The translations under genes and the position numbers were made by a program. Under the pieces are notes generated by a model. The model ran no database searches, was not told the origin of the DNA, and saw only the letters and a program-made list of their open reading frames with translations. Below are positions 44,216 through 53,675 of a DNA stretch of 64,000 bases, in pieces. The stretch lies in the NCBI RefSeq assembly GCF_052857255.1, contig NC_135506.1:81563618-81627617 (forward strand), written 5' to 3'. How positions within the stretch are numbered: the stretch's first letter is position 1; each line of letters opens with the position of its first letter. Source of the DNA: Amblyomma americanum (Eukaryota > Arthropoda > Arachnida > Ixodida > Ixodidae).

Positions 44216-44425
44216 AGAAAGTCTAGAAAAGACGTGTTCCAGTGGAGGTCTCTGGAATAATTTTGACCACCTGAGAGATTTTTTGAGGATCCCAAGTGGT
44301 CGAAAGTACTCCGAAGCCCTCCACTACGGCACCTTCATTTTTTTCACTCTGACCTCCTTCCCTTCCATCACGGCGCTGTTCAGGTGTCCACCAAGAAGTG
44401 AGGCAGACTGTGCCTATATCTTGCT
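44145..44425. mobile_element. Inverted pair of SINE A fragments
   Basis: 44145-44284 is minus-strand SINE A and 44285-44425 plus-strand SINE A, meeting at TTTTTTGAGGATCC, so the pair can fold back on itself. Confidence 0.7.
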
Positions 44426-44433
44426 GCAATTTT

Positions 44434-45015
44434 ATGCGAAGCATATTAACGTAGGTTTCGGGCCTTCGCGCGACGCCCGGCGGTGGCCACCATTGACCCT
44501 GAAGTGGGGTCACGTGACATGACGTCACGTGATGACGTCACACAGGCTGCAGATGGGGCCTCATATCGCGCCGTCGGTCGCCTCCCGGCGGTGGCCACCA
44601 TTGACCTTCAAGTGACCTTCAAGTAGGTCACGTGACATGACGTCACACCGGCTGCAGATGGGGCCTCATATCGCGCCGTCGGACGTCGCCCGGCGGAGGC
44701 CTCCACGCTTCGGTTCGCGCCGTCGCGCGCGACGCGGCGGCGGCGCCACCATCGCTGCATCACGTGATATGTGACGTCACGCCAGGGATGAAGCGGCGCG
44801 CGCCCGCCGTCGCGTCAGTCTCTGTGCCCGCAACCGCGCCAGCGTCTTTGCGCCGGGCGTGTATGCGGTCATGATGCCTCCAAACGCTAAGGACGTTAAT
44901 AATAGGAATGCAAAACGAAGGCTGCAGCGTGCTACGGAAACCGATGAAGAACGCGAAGAACGCCTAGCCAAGCGGCGCGCTCAATATGCGGCTCGCTGCT
45001 TAATATGCTTCGCAT
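44434..45015. mobile_element. 582-bp element with perfect 16-bp TIRs carrying CRE/E-box array and STPR-like ORF
   Basis: ATGCGAAGCATATTAA at 44434-44449 is the exact reverse complement of 45000-45015. Inside are two 108-112-bp tandem units (from 44477 and 44585), four TGACGTCA and four CACGTG, then an ORF from 44871/44874 whose tail runs through the right repeat. No target duplication is visible. Not recognised as a described family. Confidence 0.6.
44511..44779. promoter_or_regulatory. Array of paired CRE and E-box palindromes
   Basis: CACGTG at 44511, 44526, 44629 and 44761; TGACGTCA at 44520, 44533, 44638 and 44772. Each E-box lies 7-11 bases (start to start) before a CRE. TGACGTCA is the CREB/ATF palindrome and CACGTG the bHLH E-box. 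The position, about 100 bases before the STPR ORF, suggests a promoter. Confidence 0.6.
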
Positions 45016-45053
45016 CCACTGAGCTTAACCTTGATAAGCCTCCAATTTTTTAA
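44874..45053 (+). CDS. Small protein with one STPR-like 23-residue repeat (59 aa)
   Basis: MPPNAKDVNNRNAKRR is followed by the 23-residue unit spanning RLQRATETDEEREERLAKRR plus AQY, resembling the score-and-three-residue peptide repeat of silkworm FMBP-1, a DNA-binding repeat usually present several times. Here it is single and the tail (CLICFASTELNLD) is non-repeat sequence crossing the terminal inverted repeat, so the ORF looks truncated. The upstream ATG at 44871 is equally possible. It could alternatively be the N-terminal remnant of a larger transposon protein. Confidence 0.5.
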   Translation: MPPNAKDVNNRNAKRRLQRATETDEEREERLAKRRAQYAARCLICFASTELNLDKPPIF

Positions 45054-45291
45054 AAGGTTCTTTTCCTCCTGTTGATTTGAGGAAAGAAAATTGGAGGACA
45101 CTTAAGCGTCTCCTTTAAGAGTGGAACACGACAGTGTGTTGCAGCACTGCCAGGGAGTCCACGGAACGCCACCGCCAGTTCGCTGCGACACCTTGCCCGT
45201 TAGAGAAATCTCCTCTGCTACTCACGGTGAAACGGACGCGTATAGCGGCAAACCACGTAGAACCCCTGCCGGGCGCCTTGCCTGCCAGACG

Positions 45292-45436
45292 CCTTTAACG
45301 TTCACTGAAGTCGCACATCAATCAGGCGCTTTGTGCGCTTCGCCTCCATCGAAACGCGGCTGCAGTGGTCGAGTTCTAACCGGGATACTCAGACTCAGTA
45401 GGCAAGCGCCTTAACAACTGAGCCGCCGCGGCGGAT
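45292..45436 (-). mobile_element. SINE family A, head half only
   Basis: TCCGCCGCGGCGGCTCAGTT head through GTTCTAACC-type box B to the AACGTTCACTG body. The 3' half is missing. Confidence 0.75.
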
Positions 45437-45626
45437 CCGTATCGAAACCCTCCTTGGTTTCTGCAGAGCGTCTCGCGCTGATGTAACCTCGACTTGCATG
45501 TGGAGCTTGCCCTCGGTTTCATTTCGCCCTGCTTCCCACATAAACACACAGCGCTGAAACGCGGGTAGTGCGGCAGAAGTGCTTTCGCGCTAAAATACCT
45601 TTTTGAAAATTGGTTTTTTTTTTGGA

Positions 45627-45935
45627 CCCGCCGCGGTGGCTCAGTGGTTAGGGCGCTCGACTACTGATCCGGAGTTCCCGGGTTCGAACCCGACTGCGGC
45701 GGCTGCGTTCTTATGGAGGAAAAACGCTAAGGCGCCCGTGTGCTGTGCGATGTCAGTGCACGTTAAAGATCCCCAGGTGGTCGAAATTATTCCGGAGCCC
45801 TCCACTACGGCACCTCCTTCTTCCTTTCTTCTTTCACTCCCTCCCTTATCCCTTCCCTAACGGCGCGGTTCAGGTGTCCAACGATATATGAGAGAGATAC
45901 TGCGCCATTTCCTTTCCCCAAAAAAACAATAAAGA
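45627..45935 (+). mobile_element. SINE family A, full, best-preserved copy
   Basis: Box A TGGCTCAGTGG at 45637-45647 and box B GGTTCGAACCC at 45681-45691, canonical pol III promoter elements. Complete body and CCCCAAAAAAAC tail. Confidence 0.9.
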
Positions 45936-45936
45936 A

Positions 45937-46258
45937 AAATTGGTTTTTGGGGAAAGGAAATGGCGCAGTATGTGTCTTCACTTCTTATCCAACACCTGAA
46001 CCGCGCCGTAAGAGAAGGGATAAAGGAGAAGCTGAAACAAGAAATGAAGAGGTGCCACAGTGGAGGGTTGCGGAATAATTTCGACCATCAAGGGATCTTT
46101 AACCTGCACTGATATCGCACAGCACACAAGCGCCTTTGCTTTTCTCCTCCTCAATGGAAACGCGGCCTCCGTGGCCGGGATCGAACCCGAGTACTCCGGA
46201 TCACTAGCCGAGCGCCTTAACAACCGAGCCACCGCCGTAACTACTGAGACCGCGGTGG
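45937..46258 (-). mobile_element. SINE family A, full, tail-to-tail with the previous copy
   Basis: Minus copy with box B GGTTCGATCCC-like on the minus strand and a locally duplicated head segment (AACCGAGCCACCG and AACTACTGAGACCGCGGTG). It can form a stem of about 300 bases with the preceding SINE. Confidence 0.88.
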
Positions 46259-46269
46259 GTCTAAAATGC

Positions 46270-46605
46270 TTTTTTGTACACCTGAACCCTGCCATAAGAG
46301 AAGAGACAAAGAAAAAGGGGCTCCGGAATAATTTCTACCACCTGGGGATCTTCAACCTGCACTGACATCGACCGGGCCCGTCAGAAATTTGGTATTTAAA
46401 AGCGGGAATACCTTTTTATACCAAATTTATGACAATGCGCATTAAAGATCCCCAGGTGGTCAAAATTATTCCGGAGCCCTCCACTACAGCACGTCATCTT
46501 TCCTTTCTTCTTTCACTCCCTCCTTTATCCCTTCCCTCACGGCAGGGTTCAGGTGTCCGCCAGGTGTGAGGCACTGCGCCATTTTCTTTCCCCCAAAACC
46601 AATTT
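46270..46605. mobile_element. Inverted SINE A fragments around a small palindrome
   Basis: 46270-46372 minus and 46436-46605 plus. The 63-base centre contains AAATTTGGTAT and its complement ATACCAAATTT about 22 bases apart. Confidence 0.75.
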
Positions 46606-47455
46606 TAATTTATATTTCCACGGATATCAGGTGGGTCACCTGATGATGTGAACAGAACGCACATCTGATCACTTAAGAGCCGTCTTGTGCTTCGTGTCTA
46701 TTCCATACGCCGCACTATCACTACTGACTTTTTCTACAGTTCTGGCAATAGAGCTTTGCGAGTGTAACACGAGCGCTGTATACGGCGAGGCAAGTCGCTT
46801 GGCGATGTTTGATTCTGCTAGCATTGCCAATGGAATAAATATTAGGACTTACTGTTCCGTCCACGCTGTCCCCTTGCTGCCGTCTGAAAGCTCAAGGCGC
46901 TGCTGTCGGCTCCGGACGCTGTTGTAGTTGACGCGTCAGGCGACCCCTTGCCATTCGTGGTAGCATAGGGGTCTGCGCCGCATCCTAGCTCAAATAAAAG
47001 CATTGTGCGCGTCCTCAACTGAACGGTTTTTTTGTAGCTCACAAAAGAACAAAGTGCTCGGCTGGCGCTGCGACTCGGCGACAAAGCTACACACTTTCCA
47101 CGTGCTCACGTTCGAATCGGGCTCGTGCGGCCAGCTCAGTTTCTTTCTCTTCTTTCCTCGAGCACGGCCCTCATTATCGGTCTTCAATCTTCAGAAATGA
47201 AATTAAAATCATGCGACATATGGAATTAAAAATTGAGCACAGACACGTGTTTGAATCAAAGACAAAAACTTTTCATATGCGTGGGATTAAATGCTTGGTA
47301 AATGAGTTTTTTACCTCACGTTGGCGGTCCTCTGACGATGTTTATGCAACCCTTGCGGATCTCTATCTTCCAGCATGAATTTAGTGTAATATTATAATAG
47401 CAATCCGATCATTAAATTCACCTTGCGTCGGATATCTGCTCATGCTAGGATTAGG
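46606..47455. other. No gene recognised
   Basis: Several short ORFs on both strands and AATAAA-like motifs near 46850 and 46990. Nothing assignable. Confidence 0.35.
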
Positions 47456-47459
47456 GGAA

Positions 47460-47935
47460 ATGAGTTGGTTCATCAACGGGCCTTCCAAATCAACATCCGG
47501 GCACCTTCGAGCCCTGGCCAACTTCAATGTCATTGAAAGACGCCGCAACACGCAGAGTAAATAGCCGAACGCGTCCAGAACACCAGTAAAAATCGCACAA
47601 TCTTACCTCAAGCTAGCCCATCACTGAACACGGATCAAGCACATGTACTTCGCAAAGTTCAAACTAACGCTCTCTGCACCACACTAATGCTCTAAAACTT
47701 CGGATGTCTGGACACAGCTCAGTGTCCCAACTGTCTGAAAACCAAGGCAGACAAAGAACACATTCTGTACTCATCTAACACTGCCTTTTCCTGTCTTTAT
47801 TCTGCTTGCCTTTCCGCTCCTTCCTCGAGTGCTTGACTTCACTCGGGCTCGGCAGATCTTCAGCGGATGTTAGCGGAGCAAGCGCTCTTTTGCACGGGGC
47901 CCTTGTGCTGGCCCAAATAAAGTTTTTTCCCTCCT
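47460..47935 (+). mobile_element. LINE relic, C-terminal end
   Basis: Reads HVLRKVQTNALCT, then CPNCLKTKADKEHIL in shifting frames (the C-terminal finger of I/R1-type LINEs) and ends at CCCAAATAAAGTTTTTTCCC. Confidence 0.65.
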
Positions 47936-47949
47936 CCTCTGCCCTCCTC

Positions 47950-48290
47950 TCCTTTTTAACCTATATGCGCAGGCAATAAAGACAGTAAATTCGACGTCCC
48001 TTTCATACTCCGCGATATTGGGGCTCCGCTTCTCGTTACCGCAATTCGACCTGCTACCGATGAGGCTCCTATCACTGAATCTATTCCCCGCAACCTTCGT
48101 GTCAGTGGCGAAGAGCACCTGTATAATAACCCTCATAACACCGCTTGGGAAGAAGGCTCTCTACTCTCATTCTGAACTTCCTCACTTATCACATTCCTAA
48201 ACCCGGCAATTCACTCGCCGCTGCGAACCTCCGCTTCATCTCTCTTAATTCCTGCATTGGCAAGGCAATGAAGCGTACGGCGCTCACTAG
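47950..48290 (+). mobile_element. LINE reverse-transcriptase relic
   Basis: NPGNSLAAANLRFISLNSCI matches the RT block KPG...NLRPISLTSCxGK. Frames are broken on both sides. It may belong to a different element from the 47460 relic. Confidence 0.6.
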
Positions 48291-48547
48291 GTCTTGTCGG
48301 CGTTAGGAGGCTTCTAAATAGCTTCCTGGCACCCTTAGAAACCCCGAAAGGACAGGTACAACTCTGCGTCACTGAATTCACCGGCCATAGCGAGGTCGTG
48401 CTGATATCTTCACAAAGAATATACAAGTTTCAACTAACCGCTTTTGAAGAGACTTTCAGGGACTAGCGAGTCCGATAATTTTTTAACACCTCCGTACAAA
48501 CAACCGCAGAAGAGTGTGCGGGCAACCTCCGTCGAATCCACCCGCCT

Positions 48548-49270
48548 TTATTGGACATCCATCGCGCTGACACGCTCCGCGTCGCCTTTGCGCGGAGTCG
48601 GCTTTTCATCCAGGAATAGGCATCGCCTGACGAGGCTCCAGCCGCACTCTCCCAACGAGCCCAGCTGCGGGCGGCAGTCCTCACGAGGCAAGCAGACCAC
48701 GCGCTCCTGGACCACGCCGGTCAGCCGCATGAAATCGTGCAAGCCACGAAGGCCCGCGGCAGCAGCTCGAATTATGCCGGTCGCCTCGGCCTCGCTCACT
48801 GAAGTCAGCTCGGCGACGCGCCCTTGCAAAGCGACGTGGCTGCGAACTCGATCCAAGGCATCGGCACCGTACCTGCGGTCATCGTAGGCGTCAGTGCTAC
48901 AGAGTGCTCTTCCACCATTTCCCGAATGGCTAGTCAGACCTGAGAGCGCCAGATTAGTATGGCACTTCTTTGAGTTACGTTTGGTGCCATTTGGAGATTT
49001 AATCTCAAGAATCCGCTGGTCGCTACGCGTTGGACACTGACAACAGTAACTGCTTTCCCTGCAAAGATGCTCGAGCTGAGCTACGTAGCTCTGCTCGAGC
49101 CAGTCTGCAGGCCCGTCCAGTTTCCTTTTTATTCTCCCTCCAATCAGAACAACCGGAAAGGTGGAGTCGTGGTAGGCAGACCCGTGTGGTCGATATGCGA
49201 AATCATTTCTAGCTCTCTCTATTATTAGGACGCGTCTTTCGGCGCTTGGTATATGAACCCTTGTACACAA
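48548..49270 (-). CDS. Unassigned 240-codon ORF, possibly a decayed or partial host gene
   Basis: Minus ORF. The C-terminal ~110 residues look protein-like: alternating helical segments DALDRVRSHVALQGRVAELT, IIRAAAAGLRGLHDFMRLTG and LGECGWSLVRRC. The N-terminal half, with Cys-rich CRESSYCCQC, looks less ordered. The stop codon lies inside CAATAAAGG, so stop and poly(A) signal coincide (48548-48553). No domain recognised and no neighbour explains it. It could be the last exon of a multicopy tick gene. Confidence 0.4.
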   Translation of the reverse strand: MCTRVHIPSAERRVLIIERARNDFAYRPHGSAYHDSTFPVVLIGGRIKRKLDGPADWLEQSYVAQLEHLCRESSYCCQCPTRSDQRILEIKSPNGTKRNSKKCHTNLALSGLTSHSGNGGRALCSTDAYDDRRYGADALDRVRSHVALQGRVAELTSVSEAEATGIIRAAAAGLRGLHDFMRLTGVVQERVVCLPREDCRPQLGSLGECGWSLVRRCLFLDEKPTPRKGDAERVSAMDVQ

Positions 49271-49419
49271 TGTGAATATTGCGATTCTTCGTTCCTACTC
49301 TCTTCTTGTCAAGAATTTAAAATGTGCCCTCCACGCGGAGCCTGGCAACTGGCTTCAACGGTGCTCGGGAATCACATCTGTTGTTACGGTAGGCTGAGTA
49401 GGGCATGATGAGAGCGTGC

Positions 49420-50560
49420 AATGCGTAACCAGCGGCTGGATTTCACCGGAACCTTCTGGAAAGGTGTTACTGTGGAAGGAGGAGGATAGGATAAGAGCGC
49501 AGAAATCCTTAACCGTAGTGGTTGCCACAGGAAATACATAAAGGGTGGTTACAGAGGAACAAGAGGGTGTGGCTAGAGTGGGGCAGTGCGTAACTGAATA
49601 TGGTTGCCATCGGAACCATCCCGATGGTGGTTACCGAGGAAGAAAGAGGGTGTCAAGAGTAACGGAATGAGTCACTGGAAGGTGGTTACCCCCGGAACCT
49701 TCTGAAGGGGGGGGGGGGGGTTACTACTGAAGGAAGGGGGGCTAGAGCAGATAGATGTGTAACCGCCGGGTGGTTACCACAGGAACTGCTGAAGGGTTGG
49801 TGACCAAGCACGTAGCATATGACGAGAGTAGAGGAACGTTTAACCGGAGGGTATACTTACCCCAGAACCTTCTAGAGGATGGTTTCTGTGGAAGGGAAAG
49901 ATTAGTACGAAAGCGAAGGAATGCGTAACTAGGAGCGGTTACCACCGCAGCAATTCAGAGGCTGTTTTCCGTGAAAGGAGGAGGGTGGTTACCGGGGAAG
50001 GGTAATAAAAGACGTAACCTGAGGGTGGATACCACAGGAAGCATCTGGGGCGGTCACATTTGAAAGATAAAGGTATGACGAGGGCGGCAGAACGCTTTAG
50101 GAACGGGTAGTTACCACTGGAACCACTCGGAGGGATGTCACATTGGAAGGAGAAGGGTATGAAGAGGGCGGGAGAACGCGTTAGGAACGTGTGGGAACCA
50201 TCTGAAGGGAGGTCACTGTGGAAGGATAAAGGTATAACGAGGGTGGAGGAATGCGTTAGGGACAGGGCGGTTACCACCGGAACCACCTGAAGGGAAGTCG
50301 CAGGGAAAGGATAAGGGTTTGACGAGGGTGGGGGAATGCGTTAGGAACGGGTGGTTACCATTAAAACTTCCTTGGGGGAGGTCACAACGGAAGGAGGAAG
50401 GTATAGCGAAAGCGGAGGAATGCGTAACAGGAGGATAATTAATTCCCACCGTCGATGGCGCAAGGTGTGGCGAGAGCGAGGGGTGCGCAACTGGAGGACG
50501 GATGCACGGGAACCATCCGGAGTGTGGGTGACCTTTAAGGAGCAAGGGGAGTGTGACTGC
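49420..50560. repeat. Satellite-like tandem array, about 76-86-bp units
   Basis: AATGCG(T)TA(A/G) cores at 50091, 50174, 50250, 50335 and 50419 (spacings 83, 76, 85, 84) and more diverged copies back to about 49420. Each unit holds GGTTACCAC(C/A)GGAACC and GAAGG(A)TAAAGG. About 13 units. ORFs inside are repeat artefacts. Confidence 0.8.
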
Positions 50561-50885
50561 CGGTTAACAAAAGCGCCGCCCGGGCACAGACTCCCCTGTG
50601 GACTAAACGGCAGATTGGAGAGGAGTGCTAGTCGAGGGACGTGCATGTGAGGAAGCGATACACGTGTGCATGTCGCACTCGAATTCTTTACCTCAGTAAT
50701 AGTGAAATGAAAATGCCTGGACAGCTTTCGCTGAATCCCGCGTGATCAGTGGTAGTGTTAATTTTATTAAACTGCAATACTGACTCCTACATGGAAGACT
50801 AAACATTATAAATGTCATCCTAGTCCTACGTTGGCGGTATGCATACAAAAAAACTGACTCACTATCAATGCGATTCATGCGGCAA

Positions 50886-51120
50886 AGGTGCCGCCGTGGT
50901 TGCTGAGTGCTTAAAATATGCTCTCGTGCTGACCCAAATGAGGCATGTTCGATCCAGGGCTGGGAGGTCGCATTTCGATCGAGGCGAAATACTAGAGGTC
51001 TCTCTACTGTGCGATGTCAGGGCACGCTAAAGAGGCACGGGTGGTCGAAATTATCCACAGGCCTCCAGTACTGCGTTTCTCATAGCCTGAGCCACTTTGG
51101 GACCATAAACTCGTTAAAAT
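50886..51120 (+). mobile_element. SINE family B, full
   Basis: GCCGCCGTGGTTGCTGAGTG head, TGTTCGATCCAG box B and GAGCCACTTTGGGACCATAA end. Confidence 0.8.
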
Positions 51121-52225
51121 ATCATGCGGCAGAGTGTGTTAGCGTGCGTGTTCTCCTCGAACCGAGCAGCCGCTGCTTTCTGGTGGCTTCAGACACTGCC
51201 AGCAGGTGGCGTGATCCAGTCCATCCATGATCATATGATCTACTAGACTCTCTTTCTACTCTCTCCCTACCTCTCCATTCTGATTACTTTTCTTCCTTTT
51301 CTCTCTCTATCTGCTCCCCCGAGCCCTCACAAGCCAGCGACAATTCCAACGCTAGACACTTTGCGGCAATGAGCATTCTAACGCCGACGCATTAAACAAC
51401 TTAAAAATTTGCAATATTTCTTTAAATATATGATACCGACGCGCAAATGTGGAACAACGGACGGCTAACTAGGACTCAACAATTGAGCCAACTTTAGAGG
51501 TCGCTAACTGGGATCCGCAAAGTTATAGTTGCCTTATTCTGAACTTGATAATTTTGCACAAGTGTATTAGCGAGTGGATAGACATTTTCAAAAATCAATC
51601 GAAGTGCGCAGCAATATTCGAAACTGGGCTGTGCTTGTAGGACAGTAATGTGTTAACGATTCTTTTACGCTTTCCTCAGTAAAAAGATATACTATTATTC
51701 AGAGAGCCATAAAATGGTCTATATCAAAATGAGAGACGTAATATGTCGTTTGCCAGAAAAAAAGCTATAGAAAGCGATGTTTCGTTTCGGTGCGGTAATA
51801 TGACAGGGCTTAGTGTGAAATATTGGGCCTCTTGTTCATTTTATATGTTACTGTTTTACTTACCGTGTATGAATATCACTAATTTCTTTTCTTCGCTTCC
51901 TTCTAGCCGCTCTTAGCCATCTGAACGCCTTTTCGAGGCACATGCCTTTCTGGCAAGACCTGGGCCGACCCAGACAAACGTGTTGCGCTTATCGTTTGAA
52001 ATTACGTATTTTTTCTACCTTGATTACGGCTGACGTACATTATTCTTCACTCCGATTACTCTCTTTAATAAAATTGTGATCTAATCCGTGCTGCTCCTGG
52101 TTTACTCCATTGCAGAAATGCGCGAGTGCTGGCCCGTGCTCTGCTGCCAAGCATATACAACTACATGGACCCGATTGATCGCTGTCCTCCTTCCTGATGG
52201 ATACCAGATGAACTGCGGGAAACAA
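51121..52225. other. No gene recognised
   Basis: Mostly A/T-rich. A CT-rich stretch lies at 51250-51310. No ORF or repeat assigned. Confidence 0.35.
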
Positions 52226-52229
52226 TTTA

Positions 52230-52730
52230 GGGTAGCGACAGGAGGCTAGGATAGAGTATGTGCAACAGAACCTAGCCAACAAAGAAAACATTACGTACAC
52301 GGATGCGGCTACATACGGAAGGACAAGACAACACAACAGAAATAGAGCGGTTGCAACGGCAATTAATCATGAGCTCAAAGAAATGGCCAGCGCAACTATG
52401 AGGGATGGCATTATTGAGGAGGCCGAAGAGGCTGCCATAGCCCTAGCGGCGGCAGAGGGCTACCGTGCTCAAAGGTCCCTAATAATTTTAACAGACTCGC
52501 AAACAGCATGCAGAAACCACAAGAGTGCCAAAATAGGGGGAACAGCGCTCCGCATCATAAAGACAGTACAGACAGTCAAATTACCGCCGAAGGAAAAACA
52601 ATTGCAACACATAATAATGTGGGTAACGGGACACACAGGCGTCGCGGGGAATGCCGAGGCGGATAGGAGAGCTCGAGAGCTTACAATCCGAGCCTCCAAC
52701 CAAACCAGCCTCAAGCAATGGTAATGGTAT
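52230..52730 (+). mobile_element. I/Jockey-group LINE fragment: RNase H
   Basis: Frame 52260-52724: ITYTDAATYGR, EEAEEAAIALAAAEGYR, LTDSQTACRNH and VTGHTGVAGNAEADRRARE. Open through the whole domain, so relatively young. Cut off after SNQTSLKQW by an opposite-strand fragment. Confidence 0.8.
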
Positions 52731-52734
52731 GTAT

Positions 52735-53243
52735 GCTGATAGATTGGAAGACACAAGGACAGGGGTCCTGTTACTAGGAGATCGAAGACGGGACAATGAC
52801 TTAATGTACATAATAGTATACAATGCATGTAATGTTTCAATGTCGTACTGACTGAGAGCGGGAAAACGAAAATAGAATGGGAGACGCCCCGTATCTTGAA
52901 GGAAATTTCGCACAGCAGAGCGCACACTCCTGTCGCTTCGTCCAAGCAAAGAAGGGCCATTGGAAAGAACAACCGCGGATGAAACAGGCAAACCCAGTTG
53001 ATGAAATGGAATTTGCGAAAGACGCTTCCTCAAATGAGAGAAGCGGCGGCAGAACAGCAAGAAGTGGTCTATTGTCTCAGGTTCGGCACAAAAAGGGCAC
53101 AATGGGGAAGCCGCCAGGCCAGATCTGTGAAGGTAGAAATTTAGAAAGGGAACCCGGCAACGCAAACACGTGAAAGAGACTTCGTCTGCGCGAGCGCCAG
53201 TCTTTGCTACTCCAAGGATGCAGAATATATGGGTATGTGCCAT
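52735..53243 (-). mobile_element. LINE 3' fragment of a different family
   Basis: Minus frame 52581-53243: FTCLRCRVPFLNFYLHRSGL, then CPFCAEPETIDHFLLFCRRF, the C-terminal finger of a non-LTR ORF2, and a tail domain to RLPF. It abuts the plus-strand RNase H fragment and ends about 220 bases before the M13-like start codon, so the gene's promoter lies in or next to it. Confidence 0.75.
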
Positions 53244-53464
53244 CAGTTTAGAGGCAACAACAACTTCGTTGCTGATTCTTTGCTGGTTGACGGTTCGAAA
53301 GCGCCCCCCCCCTTACCCCATCGCTATCGCCATCGTCTGACCGGCGAGCACGGTCGCTGTGCGCGCCGGGCACGAGACGAGAAGAAGACTGAATGCCTCT
53401 CGGTAGCCGTTCCGCCGCGTTGCCCTTCTTCGAAAACGCCGTAGCAATCAGTCAGTGAGCTGGA

Positions 53465-53675
53465 ATGCCGCCTGACAAGCCGGGAAGTCGCGATGAAGCT
53501 CGGAGGCCTGGATCCTCCTCAGCAGAGCGCCGCCGCCAAAGACGCGGTCCCGGCGGTCGAGACCAAGGCGGCACCCGTTTGTCGGACATACCTGGAAGCC
53601 CCTCGCGGAGCCCTGCGGGCAGCGACAGTGCACCCAGGCGCATACAACCAGCATTCCATCAAAGACGTATGCACG
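53465..53675 (+). CDS. Exon 1 of the M13-like gene
   Basis: Encodes residues 1-70 plus the first base of codon 71, starting MPPDKPGSRDE. It is rich in Arg, Ser, Pro and Gly with no recognised domain. The donor is CACG|GTAGGC. An in-frame TGA lies nine bases upstream of the ATG, which supports this start. Choosing this exon rests on phase agreement with exon 2. A transcript starting inside exon 2 at the ATG at 54272 is the main alternative. Confidence 0.6.

Noticed and set aside
45629..45700. tRNA gene
   Set aside because: Boxes A and B are good, but the sequence continues into a SINE body and is repeated many times in the window.
50213..50650. ORFs of about 100 codons on both strands
   Set aside because: They follow the satellite repeat and have no independent coding signal.
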